Positions 18,701-31,117 of a stretch of DNA of 64,000 bases are shown here, one piece after another. Each line of letters opens with the position of its first letter. The first letter of the stretch is position 1. The notes below the pieces were generated by a model, which was given only the letters and a program-made list of their open reading frames with translations, was not told where the DNA came from and did no database searches. Made by a program: the position numbers and the translations under genes. Source of the stretch: Lates calcarifer (lineage: Eukaryota; Chordata; Actinopteri; Centropomidae); NCBI RefSeq assembly GCF_001640805.2, contig NC_066837.1, forward strand, positions 18,758,001-18,822,000, given 5' to 3'.

Positions 18701-21700
18701 CATGGACCATTAAAGTAGCATTGTTGACAAAATACATCAACATACCCCCCCGACACTTTCTCTCACTGCCTCTCTTTCTCCCCCTGTTCCTCCGTCCTTC
18801 AACTTTTTGGGTTTCCCTTCTCACACTCTTGTTTCTGTGTCTGTTGCCCTCTGTCCTTAATGCACCCACCCTTCTCTCTCTCTCATTTTCTCAGGATGAT
18901 CGACTACGGACGCCATTGTTGAAGCTGAAGCTGGCTGTGTGCAGTGTGATGCCAGAGCAAATAGCAAGATATAACATGGACTGCATGGCCAAGGTTGCAA
19001 AGTAAGTAACTCTTTTTTTGTTCCAGAAAAAAAAAAAAACCTAACGTGAACTTACACTAAAACCTCTGCTTACATTTTTTATTATTCTCTGTCCTTGCTT
19101 TCCTTTTTACCACTTTAAAAAATCTATCTAAGAAATTACAGTTTGAGTCATGTGTACTTAGAGAATATATAACTTTTTAAGACAACATCACATTTGTCTT
19201 GTTAATTTGAATTCCAGCTGACATGTTTTTATTTTTTGACAGCCAGGTGATCCTTTTTAACTGGACATTCAGATACTCACAGGAACATAGTAATTATTGT
19301 TAAGGTTACACCAGTAAAGTTCATTCAAGCTGTTGGGTTGTGAATGTATGAATGTATAATATATTTATATATGACTGACTGTGTTTGTGTGTCGTGCAGG
19401 CAGCAGTCAGAGGAGGGCGACAAGAATGGCTCAGAGGAGGAGGATGAGGAGAAACCTGGGAAAAGGGTGATGGGCCCGCGGAAGAAGTTTGTCTGGGATG
19501 ACAAGCTCAGGTAATGATTCAGGATTGTCCTGCTGGAATAGCTGCAGTGTGTTTGTGATACTTTAGGTTTGACGTTGTATCCTCAAGTGTTTGCCTCAAA
19601 TCCAGTTCCTGTTGTCTGTTGCTCTCTTCTGTTGGTGGAGAATCTAGTAAACAGAGCTTGAACAGGCCTTAGAGATTCCTCAGCTGGGTAAAAACAAGGC
19701 CTAAAAGGTTTTGAAAATGAATTAGGGCAAAAATATAACATGAAATGGGTCCCCCGAGTATGACTTATTATTTATCTACTGTTCAAGTTTTCACTGAATT
19801 TCACCAAACAATATATTTAATATTACCAAAGAAAGCCCTGAATTCATGCTGTCTGAAAGCGGAAATTCTGGATAAAGAATTAGTGTCCCAATGAAATGAC
19901 ACAAACCTTTAGACTCGCTTGCTGCTGCTTTTCAATCATCATTCATTCTCTCCACAGCTTCCACATTTTTAGAAAAGGTTTTTTTACGGAGTCATTATTA
20001 CCTCCAACTCCCTGAAAAATAAGCCTCCTCTGTCATTATGTGCTCTGCACCTGCAGCCTAATGTAGATTTTAATATTGAATGATTTGATTTGAATTGGAC
20101 ATTTGTGTTTGTGCAGGAACCTGCTGTGCAGCTTGGTGCGAGTGAAGCTGAGCTGCTATCGAGATGGAGAACCAGTGCTCTCAGTCTGTGGAGGACTACC
20201 TCAAGGCCTTCTTAGAGAACGAGGTCAAACCACTATGGCCCAAGGGCTGGATGCAGGCCAGGTCTGTGTGTGTGTGTCTTGGGCTTACATAGCTGTTGAC
20301 AAAATGTCCTTATGGTGATAACTGAAAATTCAGGGTTAGATAAGTGGAGTCAACTTTCTCACTAGTTTCTACTAGTTTCTTGTCAGTGAGTGGGTTTAAT
20401 AATTTTCAGAGCATGTTAAGCCTCCTGTGCAGCAGTGGTAATCATCAGTCATCAAGAGTTATGTGTATATATTCAAAGTCATGTTTCAAATCTACAGTGG
20501 GAAATAGGTTCTAACAAAATGCAGGGTTACAGCATGTTAATGAAATGCCACTAAATATTAGTGCAAATGGCTACTTAGCAGAAGTAATTGCGTGATGACA
20601 TGTTTAAGAATAAAGTCTTAAACATTTTACGAGTTTTAATTTAGAGGCTGGCGTTGTTTAACTCCTTTTTCTTTACATTTAATTTCTTTATTCATAAGGA
20701 CAATGTACATTAATCATTGTGTTCTTGTAATTTGCCAGTGTCAGCCAGCTGCACAATTTTCAAGTAGACTCCTTTAGGAAGATGTTATAAAACCAATAAG
20801 ACAGTAAGATGCTGAAATGACAACAAAGGCAACAAAAGCAGTGTGCACTCAGGAAAGTGTACAGTTGTTGTTGTGACTGAACAATGATCATATCCGCTCT
20901 TCAGTGCATTCAGCAACAGAAAATAATGAGCAGTTCTGTTCTCGACCACATTTCACATTAACCATGCAGAACAATGAGACATATCAGTAGTTAAAGTAAA
21001 ATCTTGATCTCAATAAGATGTTGACAGAAATTATTTAAAAGCTGGTAAACATTAAGCTGTGCAAGATGAAGTCATAAAACATCATTGTTTACTGGTCGAT
21101 CGAACACTCCCAACTTCTCTGTTGGCTGGAGACATGCAGCTGGTTGTTGTCTTCATGTGTAACTTGTGAAACTTATAATGTACAAACTGAGATTCCCTAC
21201 TTTCTACTTGGAAAAATAAGATAACACAAAGTTTGAAGGTGGATGTAGTTGCTCTTGTGGCGACAGCTATCAAACATTTTTTATACTTGTTATATTTATA
21301 ATTTTTAGTGTGTTAACTAGTATCTCTGCTGCAGGTAGACACAGTCAGTTTTTGCCTTTTTCTCTGTCACCCATGTTTTTCCTCACGTGAGTTCAAATCA
21401 CTAGTGATGCATTAGCTGCAATTTAATAGTCAAGCCTGTGCAAGTACTTGAGAAATTCAACCTGACATTAATCACATATTTGTGCTGCTCTGATGTTAAC
21501 ACTGCTGTGTGTTTCTTCTTCTTAGGATTCTGTTAAAGGAGAGTCAGGCCGTTCACAGTCACCTCACTGGAAACCTGTAAGTATTTACATTTTCTCAAAC
21601 AGCTCATGTTTCCATAAAAACACTTAACAACTCTGGGATTTCTCTGAGACTGAACTTGAACATAAAATGTAAATAGAAAAAGCTGAAATATTTGCTGGTA

Positions 21701-24700
21701 TTTTTCCCGCACAGAGTCAAGAGGAGAATGATGCCTGGGCCCAAGGCCAAAGCCAAGGTGAGTGACAGCTCAGACTATGTACTGTACCTAAAAAATATCC
21801 CACTGTTTTTTTTATTTCCAGTATAGTTCATTTAAATTTAAACCCACAATGTTTATTTAATGTGAACCCATTTCCTAAACAGCATTCTATCATGAAACTG
21901 TACAACTGACTGCATCACTTTAGTTTAATGTGTCTTGGCTGCTGGGATCATAATCGCTCAATCGTGGAGACAGAAATTCTATTTAGCATTCATTTAATAT
22001 TATTCGACTGACACACGACTGAAATGTATCACAGTACTTGATCACTCAAGAGTCCTATTTTATTATTTCCATGCTAGAGGGCTGTTTTTTCTTTGTAATT
22101 GTCATGTAAATGCCAGTATTCAAATTAGAGTCTCAAATAAAAGCTGTGGTGAGCAGGAACAAATAAAGTGCTGGTAAAAAAAAAAAAAAACACAGAGAGG
22201 TGAAATTACCTGTGGCCTACTACAGCAGTTCACTTGGTAAATTTAGTATTGTGCACATTTCTAGTAATTTCATCGGTAGAACAGCAGAGTTATGTCATAC
22301 TGACAACTCTGCTCTGAGTTTCTCTTAACAGATATTTTCATGCTCCAATTAATCCCATTTGTTTCTTTATTTGTCGCACTCATGATCGATCATATGCTAC
22401 CAGCAACAAAATTTAACACTTCATTATGAATATTTTAATACATTAAAAGCCCACCTATGAAATGAAGTGTGGAGTTTCATTCATGGTAACTTAACATGGT
22501 TCTGTGAAAGAGGCAAATTGACACTCAACAAATGTCTCCTGTTCTTTAGGAGGGTCTGTGGATCCACAAACCACCTCTCACCGTGACCTCCTCATCATCT
22601 CTGCCCACCTCCACATCCGCTCTGACCTCCAACCGCCAGCCCCCCTCCTCCTCGCCCTCAGAGCCCATCTGTCTGTCGGACTCTCTGGATGAGGATCTGA
22701 CTGCTCCCTCTCTGGACTCCATCTCCCACGCTCTGGCCCTCCTCAGCAATGCGTCTAAGGGCCTCGGGGCCTCAGACAGCCCCCTGTCGCCCCCACCCCT
22801 GCAAATCCCCACCTCCTCTCCTCCTCCCGTCACCCCTCACTACCCCTCAGCGTCTCAGCTCTCTGCCTCGGTCACATCCACGACGCAGCATCATTCCCTG
22901 TCTAAGGTGGACACTGCTCCGCTGGCTACTGCGTCTGCTGGGAACTTGCCAACAACAATAACAACGCTACCAACCTCCTCTTCTACCTCCTCGTCTCCGG
23001 CTGTCTCCTCCATGGCTCGTGTGCAGGCGGCAGGCCGGTCGCTGGCCTCTAGAACTGCAGATGGTCCATACGGCCCGATCAAAGGATCTGGCATCGTGGG
23101 CCAAACCCAGAATCAGAGACATGTTACTATGGCATCGCCCAATCACAGGCCAAGCCTGGTGATGGGCGGGAGTAGCAAGATGCATCCGCACCCCTCCCCG
23201 TCGCCTCCGAAGCAACGGCCTCCTCCCACGGCTTCCCCTCTGCTGCCCCCCCACCAGAAGGGCTTTGTCAGCCCAGCGGGGATACTGGGAACTATGGGAG
23301 CCCCTCAAGGACTGGCTAAGAGCAGTGCCAAAGCCAGCGGCATTAGCAGCAACGGCAGCGCCGTGAGCAGCAGCATCACACCTTCTTCCTCCCCTTCCTC
23401 CCAGTCCCGCTCTAACTCTACCTCCCACCCTGGTCTGCAGTCCTTCTGCCCTCCCTCCCCAGTGGCGTCCTCGCCGTCCCCCACCTCCCATACCTCACAC
23501 TCTCCTCAAGCTAAATCCCACACACACCACCACCACCAGCCCAACTTCATCACGCCCATGCAGGCCACCCTCACCAAGTCATCCCACAGCAGCAACTCCT
23601 CTCCCATCATCAAACTCACCCCTCGGCCTCCTGCACCCACTCCGCCTCCCTCCTCCTCCCCCTCCCCCTCATCATCACCTTCACACCCGCTCTCCCATCA
23701 GATGATCCCCAGCCAACAGCAGCAGCACCAGTACTCCCCCAAAACCCCCAAAATCTTCAGACCCCCATACAGCGTATCAGGCGGGGGGCAGGTGAAGCAG
23801 ACGCAGGGCAGCTGCAGCTTCGCTGGAGGCCAGAAACCTCAGTCAACCACAAGCAACAGTAGCATCAACAACTCCAACAACAACAACAAGGGAGTGGTAT
23901 CTGTCTGTAGTCACCCAGACAAAACTCCCCCATCATCTTCGCCTTCAGTCTCAGCCAATCACGGGCAGAGGCAGAGGGTGGTGGGTGGGGCCAACCAGGG
24001 CTCAAAGGCAGGAAATGGTTGGGCGGCTTCAGGAACTTTGGCCACGTCCTCCACAACGTCACACCTCTCACAGGTTAGTTTTCATGCTAATAAGAAGAGT
24101 CACAATTTTGAATGAATTTGAAAAATAAACAATGTGACGGCATGCTGTTTCTGCAGGTATCAACAGCAGGCACTCCTCTCCTGGGCAGCCCATCTGCTCT
24201 GCCCCTGGGCTTCGGGATGTTGGGAGGCCTGGTGCCCGTCTCACTACCCTTCCAGTTCCCTCCCTTGCTCAATTTCAGCCCTCCTGGAGCCCCAGGGGCT
24301 GCTGGCATGGGCTCAGCCCCCAGCTCCAACTCAGGATACCCCCTAGCACAGAGCGACCTAATTGGTGAGTGGGCACACAAATTATTACAGTTTGTCATAG
24401 ATTAAAGACAAAAAGAGAGTTACATGTAGTGTCTTTTTGGAGGTCCAGAAGAAAAAAATCAGTGGGAAGCACTGGAGATGGGGTGTGTTGTATAACGTAT
24501 GCAGTAACTAATATTTTTTTTTCTTGGTTATAAAATCATTTTAAAAGACAAAAGATTCAAGTTACTCAAACAGGAATTAAATAGTGCATCTGCTGGGGAC
24601 TATTTTCAGCAGTGGATTAATACACATTTGGTCCTATAGTGAGTATTTACTGTAACAGGACAGTGTATATGATACAGACCCAAAATAAACATCATCATTC

Positions 24701-27117
24701 ATGATCATGTTCATGGTAGTGACAGAACATGTCAGCCAGTGCAATGATGTGACCTCCCGATAAGTTTTTAATAGTTTTTATACAACAGTGGCGCTTTGTG
24801 TCCCAGAGGAAGAAGCTGTATCAGGCTTTGGATACACTGATGATACTTGTTAAAAGCATCAATTCAGTACAAAAAATGTAGAGCGTCCTCAGCTGTATCT
24901 TGTTTTTTTTCACCTTTACAGTTAAAAAAATAAAAAATAAAGAACATTTTCCCCCAGATATTCAGGTCAATATTTTGAAGATTTTATGAATCAAGGGCTG
25001 AACCAGTTTTTATAGCAATACTGTAATTTGGAAGAACGCAAATTAATATTAATCTTAAAAAGTTATACAAATATTACTGAAAATTAAGAAGTAGCCAGTT
25101 GAATTTAATCTGCTGTAGCTGAGTTGTTGTTGAGCTTCTTGTTCTTGGTACAAACTTATTTTGTTCAATACAATGTAAAGAGCCAATACAGGTGTAAAAA
25201 TTGCAGCCATATTTGTCAGAAGACAAGCCGTTTCCTCAAATCATTCGGCTCTGTGTGAAGATTTTCTCCTGGAAGGTGGTATACATGAAGCAGGATGGTT
25301 TTAAATAAGGACAGTTAACAGTTAACTGAGAAAGGAGACTGTGTGTGCGTTCATACTGAAGTAAACCAGCAGTTACTCCACTGTGCCTGCTGCGCTCCAC
25401 ATCTCTCACTGTGACCCTCTCGCCCTCTTTTTTTATAAACCACCATCTCCCTCTTTTGTTCTTTCCATCTTTTGTGTCCGTCTCTATCATCTCAACCTTT
25501 TGTACTTGGACGCCTCGCTGCCACTCCACTTTGATCCCCTCTTCTCTTTTGTTGCTGCTGTTCCATCTTAACATGCCCCCCTCCCCTTTGCGTCATATTC
25601 CCCCCTTGTTGTTGTTGTTGTTGTTGCCTTCTTCTCTCTCATCTGTCCATCCTTCCCTCCATCTCTCCTCAGATCTGTATAAGAGTCTCCAGTCAGGGTC
25701 GCAGGCTGCCCTACCTCCTCACTTGCAGCTTGCTTTCTCAGGTAATCTGCATTCCTCCTCCTCCTCCTCAGCCTCCATCTGTCTGTGTCAAGTCGACCTG
25801 TCGTCCTCTGCTCTGCTGCTGTGTTGTTTGCTCTGTACCTTTCTGCTTGCTTCAGTATATTTGGTATTTGGCATGCCTCTGGTTTGTCCTCTGTAGCTGT
25901 AGCACAGTAGACGCATGTTGTAAAGCTACTCAAGTTAGTCAGAGATTTATCGTTTTTTGGGTTTTTTTCAGTAGTTTGCAGAAAACACAGTGAAGATTCA
26001 GTTTTATCCTGAGCTGTGCAGATGGTTCTTTGATTTTGAGAGCAGCAGTCTGATTAACACATGAAACAGCTATGTGTGATTTGGCTGTCTGAATTGTGAA
26101 AAATAGAAAAACATTAGCTTCTGCTCATGCTAGCTGATGTCTCGCGGACATGTGGTTTGAAATTCTGTCAACCACAAATCAAAAAGTCTTTGTTTGATTC
26201 TCTTTATTGAACAGTTTCAGTCTTTGTAGAACCTGTTGCAGCTGCTTTTCACCTTCCCTGTGTTTGACTTCATCTGTAGCTGAATTCAGGTGTATTTATA
26301 GTTGTAAACAGAGACTCAGAGCTCACAGTTCAGTCTCACCTGGATCGTTCACGGCGCTCCGGTCAAAGAACCATCTGAACCAGGAAACAGGAACTTGAAC
26401 ACAGCTCATCCTGTGTGAAGTAGCTGCCCGTTGCTGCCTGGTTATCATCAGAAGCAGCCTGTAAAACTTCTTCTGCAGCCTGTTGCACCAGCTCAACATG
26501 TGATGAGCCTCAAGTTGAATATTATAATGAAGTTAGTTTGACATGTTACCAACAACTTCAAAATTATATCATATATGAAGCATGCAACAAGAGAAAACTG
26601 ATTTTTTTTTTTTTTTTGTGAACACAATAACTCAACAACAATACACACTAGAAACTTAATACCTACACCATAGATACTTTGTATGGAGATGATGATCTGA
26701 CTAGATCTGGGAGACTGGTGTGCTTGGCAGCATATGTTTGCATATTAATGACGTTAAAAAAAAAGTGAATAGTGAACATTCTTGATGAATAGTACTTTGG
26801 AAGTGCTTTTATCACCTCTTTTTTTTTTCAAATTTTAAAAAAGATAAAAATTGAAAGAAAAGATTATTGTATTTGGCCATTAATTTTCTGTTAATAATTT
26901 AAGCAGGAATCAATCCAATCAATATTTTAGTCGGTGCAGTGTAGAGATTCAGGCGCAGGTTCAGTTGGTGCTCCAAGCTGCTGGATCTCTGTCAGGAGCG
27001 AGGATTTCTTATCGAGCTGACGTCAGATTTTTGTTTTAAAAAAAAAAAAATCTGCTTCCTCTTTACTCAGATGCGAACCAAAGCCAGGGTGGAGACATGA
27101 AGAGGAAACCCCACTGA
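9423..27117 (+). CDS. ubn2: Ubinuclein-2, complete coding region in 17 exons (one frameshift in exon 11)
   Basis: Ubinucleins are nuclear subunits of the HIRA-UBN-CABIN1 chaperone, which deposits histone H3.3 independently of replication. Exons: 9423-9725, 10540-10656, 11268-11369, 12247-12357, 13348-13451, 15178-15730, 16722-16792, 17178-17307, 18895-19001, 19400-19510, 20117-20261, 21526-21576, 21715-21757, 22550-24073, 24157-24364, 25673-25741 and 27071-27117 (TGA). Apart from exon 11 all splice phases agree, giving about 1264 residues against about 1347 in human UBN2. The start is chosen at 9423 because [13 protein letters not shown] is the family N-terminus and the context is AAATGG. The order is N-terminal segment, Hpc2-related domain, lysine-rich linker, ubinuclein middle domain, long Ser/Pro-rich region and a conserved C-terminal tail. 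The extra base at 20160 is described separately. UBN2 is preferred over UBN1 because of the ift56 neighbour and the C-terminal tail. Confidence 0.93.
10540..12357 (+). CDS. ubn2: ubn2 exons 2-4: Hpc2-related domain
   Basis: Three exons encode residues about 102-211. Exon 10540-10656 carries [19 protein letters not shown] and KKFENKY. Exon 11268-11369 carries a basic patch [19 protein letters not shown] and [11 protein letters not shown]. Exon 12247-12357 carries [20 protein letters not shown] then GTLQFR and an acidic tail. In this family the domain (HRD) contacts HIRA and reads H3.3 Gly90. The acidic D/E clusters and the [13 protein letters not shown] core are intact, so the protein should be competent for this role. 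Confidence 0.93.
13348..15730 (+). CDS. ubn2: ubn2 exons 5-6: basic linker region
   Basis: Exon 13348-13451 is lysine-rich ([20 protein letters not shown]), consistent with a nuclear localisation signal. Its split Gly codon is completed by exon 15178-15730, which starts [20 protein letters not shown] and continues [21 protein letters not shown] later part reads [20 protein letters not shown], and the exon ends [13 protein letters not shown]. The 1.7-kb intron between them shows nothing I recognise. Confidence 0.88.
16722..21757 (+). CDS. ubn2: ubn2 exons 7-13: ubinuclein middle domain
   Basis: Seven small exons encode the conserved middle domain. In order they include [80 protein letters not shown], then [43 protein letters not shown] and [14 protein letters not shown]. 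The helical, charged character fits the dimerisation domain known for UBN1. Exon 20117-20261 contains a one-base insertion relative to the family frame. The exons before and after it agree in phase only if that base is skipped. Confidence 0.9.
20117..20261 (+). pseudogene. ubn2: ubn2 exon 11 with +1 frameshift at 20160 (probable assembly error)
   Basis: Read from its acceptor the exon gives [14 protein letters not shown] to 20159. The next family residues (E-M-E-N-Q, then [14 protein letters not shown]) are in the +1 frame starting at GAG 20161, leaving C20160 as an extra base. The exon end and exon 12 (21526) match the family in the shifted frame, so the insertion is not compensated. Taken literally it would truncate the protein inside the middle domain. 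A single-base error in the assembly is the simplest explanation, given that every other exon is intact. Confidence 0.75.
22550..24073 (+). CDS. ubn2: ubn2 exon 14: long Ser/Pro-rich disordered region
   Basis: The 1524-nt exon encodes 508 residues after [14 protein letters not shown]. The content is dominated by Ser, Pro, Thr, His, Gln and Asn, with homopolymer-like runs ([20 protein letters not shown]). Such low-complexity tails are usual in ubinucleins. A conserved island [15 protein letters not shown] stretch near the start ([20 protein letters not shown]) stands out. Opposite-strand ORFs here are shadows of the skewed composition. Confidence 0.9.
24157..27117 (+). CDS. ubn2: ubn2 exons 15-17: C-terminal tail
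   Basis: Exon 24157-24364 encodes [20 protein letters not shown] and a hydrophobic run [13 protein letters not shown]. Exon 25673-25741 encodes [20 protein letters not shown] then AFS. The last exon, 27071-27117, encodes [15 protein letters not shown] and TGA. Split codons (G|AT, G|AT) are consistent at both junctions. The [16 protein letters not shown] block is the conserved end of UBN2. Confidence 0.88.
25606..25627 (+). repeat. (TTG)n microsatellite before ubn2 exon 16
   Basis: About seven TTG/GTT triplets lie in the polypyrimidine-rich end of the intron, some 45 bases upstream of the exon 16 acceptor at 25671-25672. Confidence 0.85.
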
Positions 27118-27470
27118 CCAATAACAGTGCAGGAGACGGACACCTGGTGGGGTGACATCACAGCCTCCTAGACACATCTACCAATAGGAGTCTTCACTTT
27201 GATTGACTGACATGATGATGTGGTATGGGGGGGACGGGGCTCCACTGCCTCTTTAAAAAAAAAAAAAAAAACGGACCTAAAGGAGAATCATTTTATCCTC
27301 TCTACAAGTGGCAATGATGAATTAATTTAACTGTATTTTCTAATGAACCGGGTATGAGAACAAGACGGAGTGAATGATGAGAACACTTACTTTTGTTCGG
27401 CTTATTTTTATTTTTTGTCAACATGTTTACATATGACCGACCTTGATCACTGTGGAATGAGTGTGAGCGA

Positions 27471-27491
27471 GGTGGTGGTGGTGGTGGTGGT
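27471..27491 (+). repeat. (GGT)n microsatellite
   Basis: Seven GGT triplets in the presumed ubn2 3' UTR. Confidence 0.9.
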
Positions 27492-27765
27492 ACAGATGAG
27501 AGTAGTAGTACGCTACGTAATATAATTTGTATTTAAGCTTATGTGGAGTAACAGGACTCTTGTTCTTGCAGTACAAAAAGAAAAAACAAAAACAGACTGA
27601 GTAATGAATTTTTATTTTTCTGTCTTTTGTCTCAGATGTGGGAATCGTCGTGTCCGTAGAAATTTTATTGTTGGTCACCTCTGCTCCCACAAATGACTGT
27701 TAAGTAGTAGCTTAAATTAATATTGATAAATTATTTGTAATTTACACAGGGACAGCAACATGTTA

Positions 27766-27824
27766 TGGTGTGTGTGTGTGTGTGTGTGTGAGAGAAAGCG
27801 AGAGAGAGAGAGAGAGAGAGAGAG
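27766..27824 (+). repeat. Compound (GT)n-(GA)n microsatellite
   Basis: About 12 GT dinucleotides are followed by an interrupted GA run. It is purine-rich on the + strand and lies in the presumed ubn2 3' UTR. Confidence 0.9.
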
Positions 27825-30577
27825 TGGTGAGGTTGATTTAAATGTGTGTTTGTACATAAAAAAAACACAATATACTGTTAATTTCTTTCCAGATAATTCT
27901 GTATGAATGGGTAAGGACGTGTATCCCCTTTTCACAATAATGAGCGAGTGTAAGTTTGATGCCCCTCTCTTGCTCAGTGTGTTTTTGGTGCTGTTTAATC
28001 ACACTGGACCTTTTCTGGAAAAAAGACTTGAATTGAAAAAGTTTTGGGCTCCTCTTCTGGAGAGAGGAGCCACTTGTGAGAGAGGGGGGAAACGTCAAGA
28101 TTGTAGCCTACTTGAATTTTTTTTTTTTTTTTTTTGTGAGTTCAGATTTTTTATTTACCTTCTCTGCTTATTGACTCGAACCAACTTAATATAACACAAC
28201 GCCTTAGTTTGTATTGAAAAAGTATGAAAAAGATCTATGCAGGACTGTAAAACGCTCAATGCAAAAGTGCAAGTTGTCGCTTGGCTTTCAACCTCTACTC
28301 AACTTGTCAGTGCATTTTTCTGGAGTTGTGAATGTTTGTAGATGTTATTATGTCACTTGAGACTCCTCCATTTCCGGTGTGTGTTCAGACAGAACGTGAC
28401 GGTGAATTTGAGAAGCAGGGCGTTGGCCTGATTACACTCAAGGTACAAATTGGCGTGAAAATGTTTCAACTTGAGCAAAAACGTTTTGCTGCATTCACAC
28501 AATGTTAGCAGAATGGGAAGGAAAGGGAAAAAAAAATGCTTTTGCCAGCTTGGGAATGTTCAGGCATTATTCCAACTAAGTTGTCAACAACTTGCAGGCT
28601 AAGACCGCTGTGTTTTTACACAAGTGGTTGCGTGAGAGTTAAAAAATACTACGCATTGACAATATAATGGCATATCTGTTAAATGGGTTTTATTTTACTA
28701 AATGGTCTTTGGCTGATGTTAGGAGACCACTTATGATTTTTAGACACCTCCATATTACTAAGTTCCAAGTTGGATATAGTGGAGCTTTCAGAAAAGTAAG
28801 GATTTCTCAGTTGTGATTACAACTTTTAGGTTGACATGAATGCTGTTTATAAGTCAGAAACTTGTAATTTTGATAATTATCTAAGGATACGTCATGAATG
28901 TGGCATTCGCACCTCTGCTAGCCTTGTAGTCACACCAAATAAATAAGCTTCTTTTGTTGTGTTACGTCATTGTCATAGTTGTTACCGAGTGAAACTAGAT
29001 ACGGTGTGTGGCTACTGTAAATTTAGCTGAATCGATTGTTCTAGTGTTAATGTTGAATTGTACTTGTAGACATTCTGCCAGCAGTTTGTTGACATGTCTA
29101 TGATGTTAGTCATGTTCACCAAGTGGGAGATATTGTCGATGTCAGAAATTCATGATATTTCCAAGAGCGAAAAACCATTCAGCCTTCCAAGTTGGAGATG
29201 TTAACAAATTTCTGATGCTGGTGATTTAGCTAATTTTATATATTAGCTACACACAACACTTTTTGTTTATATCTGTTTATATTTGGTAACTGCTACAAAT
29301 ACAAAACATAAAAAGTAGCAAATTTAAGTTAAAGGCTAAAGACCTTGGAATAATGCATGAACATTTTTTTTCTCCTTGTGAATGCAGCATTGTCCCCGGG
29401 CTTTATGAGTATACATAAACCTACAGAAAGGAGAAGAATAAGTTTGGAGGCTGATGTGAACACAAACAAGACAGAAATGGTTGATGTGTCCGTTGCTGGT
29501 TTATACGTTGGCTGCAAAAAACTCCAATGGTCAAAAAAAAAAAAAAGTAAAAATTCCCCTCGCTGTTCGTTTGAACACCATGATAGAGATAACCTTCCCT
29601 CTGCTGAATACCTCTGTTAACAAAACTGTTCTTCCTGAGTCTCTCGCTGTCCCCCCCCCCCCCGACTAGTTCCCTGCCCTCTTCCATGTGTGTCTGACTG
29701 ACTGGCAACACCAAGAACGACGCCAAAGATTGCTCCCGTAGTCCTCTTCCGTAGATGGGGGTGTTGTTGGTCAGTGTATGTGATTGATCTTCCCCACATC
29801 TGTAAACCCATGAGTGTCATTGTGAAGTCATGTGACCGGAGCAGTGGGTGACATCTTATAAATTGTGCTTTCTTTTGGGGGTGGGGTGGGGGGATAAAAA
29901 TGACATTTCGTGGTTAACTGGTTACTATTATTTGGTCTTTTGTAGATTATTTTTGTGTGTCAAATATGAAATTAAACAAAACAGGTGGTTTTCATGATGA
30001 CTCTCCTCGACTTGGTTCTTCTTCCATCTTTGCTCACCAGCCACTGAGGCTAGTGGTTTTCCAAAGTTACTAGCCATTCAGCAGTTTCCTTAGTTTGTAG
30101 TTGGGAAATTACGTTTTATTTCATTAATACTGACTACAGTATGTTGCAATTTTTAATGTAAATGATGAAATAAAGGCCCAAATCAGGACTACATAAAAGG
30201 TACGTGACTAAAGTACTGGTAATGAATATTCAGCTCTGATAAGGTAAAGATCCTTTAGCATGAAAACATGAAGATGTGATTCCCAAAGTTGAGATTTTTT
30301 TCAATAACTAACTTCCTGAACTGTTTTGGGTCAGCAAGTTGCAAAGTTTCATTGTGTACAAATATAAATTGGATTCAATTTCATGAGAGAGGCTATATTC
30401 AATTAAAGGTACGGCAGAGCATGGCAGAGTTTTGGCTTTTGTATCTTCCTGTGTCAATTTGGAATTATAAATGGCTACATAATGGCTACACAAGTGTAGC
30501 ATCCACTCTAAACACCAAATGCATGGTGCTACAACTACAGAGGTCAAAGGATAGAAAAATATTAAAAACACTTGTTT

Positions 30578-30790
30578 AACTAATTAGCTCAAGCCGGTAG
30601 GTGTCCGCTTGGTAAACCAAAGACTACAAATTTGAATCTCATCTGCGGAAGTAACTTCAAGTGCAACACCAAATACAGTAAAAATGGATACAGAAAGATA
30701 CAAGAAGTCATTCTGCTAATTAGCTCAAGTTGTTAGATGTTGGCTTGGTAAACCAAAGGTTATCTATCTGCGACAGTAAATTTTGAAGTG
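30578..30790 (+). repeat. Tandem pair of tRNA-like sequences (SINE-type or decayed tRNA)
   Basis: TTAGCTCAAGCCGGTAGG at 30584-30601 resembles a tRNA A box with D-arm. CTTGGTAAACCAAAG follows as an anticodon-arm-like hairpin, and TTTGAATCTC (30631-30640) resembles a B box. A second, more decayed copy starts at 30718 (TTAGCTCAAG, then GGCTTGGTAAACCAAAGG). Both are followed by a related downstream stretch containing AAGTGCAACAC. The first copy lacks clean acceptor-stem pairing, so a functional tRNA is unlikely. A tRNA-derived SINE dimer is my preferred reading. Confidence 0.4.
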
Positions 30791-31117
30791 CAACACTCAA
30801 AGTTGAAAATGCCTCTGAGAGAGAGCTATGTTAATTGCAAAGGGGATTAGTGGCGCACCAAGATAAGTTGAGACCGTAAGGCACAATTCAAATAATGAGT
30901 GAGAGTGCAGAGTCTGGTTCGAGTCAGGACCTGGAGCAGGAAAAAAGGGCTTCACTGCGATTGCAGTGGTGAAATGTAGTATTTTTTACAGTTATGTCAG
31001 AATCATCCAACTTTAATCTAAACAATGACTACTGGCTACACTTAGCCTCCTTGATGTCTGATCTCTGCACCATCTGTGTGTCATTGTTGATGTTTGCAGG
31101 CATAGTCCATGCACGTC

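Larger units (their letters stand above)
27118..30190 (+). other. ubn2: Probable long 3' UTR of ubn2
   Basis: No coding exon is recognisable after the TGA at 27115-27117. Candidate poly(A) signals are AATAAA at 28938-28943, ATTAAA near 29971 and AATAAA at 30169-30174. Mammalian UBN2 has a very long 3' UTR, so any of these could be used. The extent is inferred, not seen. ORFs inside (27907-28194, 29357-29620 and antisense ones) have no recognisable content. Confidence 0.45.

Noticed and set aside
22967..23491. 174-codon antisense ORF inside ubn2 exon 14
   Set aside because: Gly/Arg-rich shadow of a Ser/Pro-rich coding exon with GC-biased third positions.
30585..30651. Functional tRNA gene
   Set aside because: Box-like motifs are present but the acceptor stem does not pair and an extra base enlarges the anticodon arm; a tandem relative points to a SINE.
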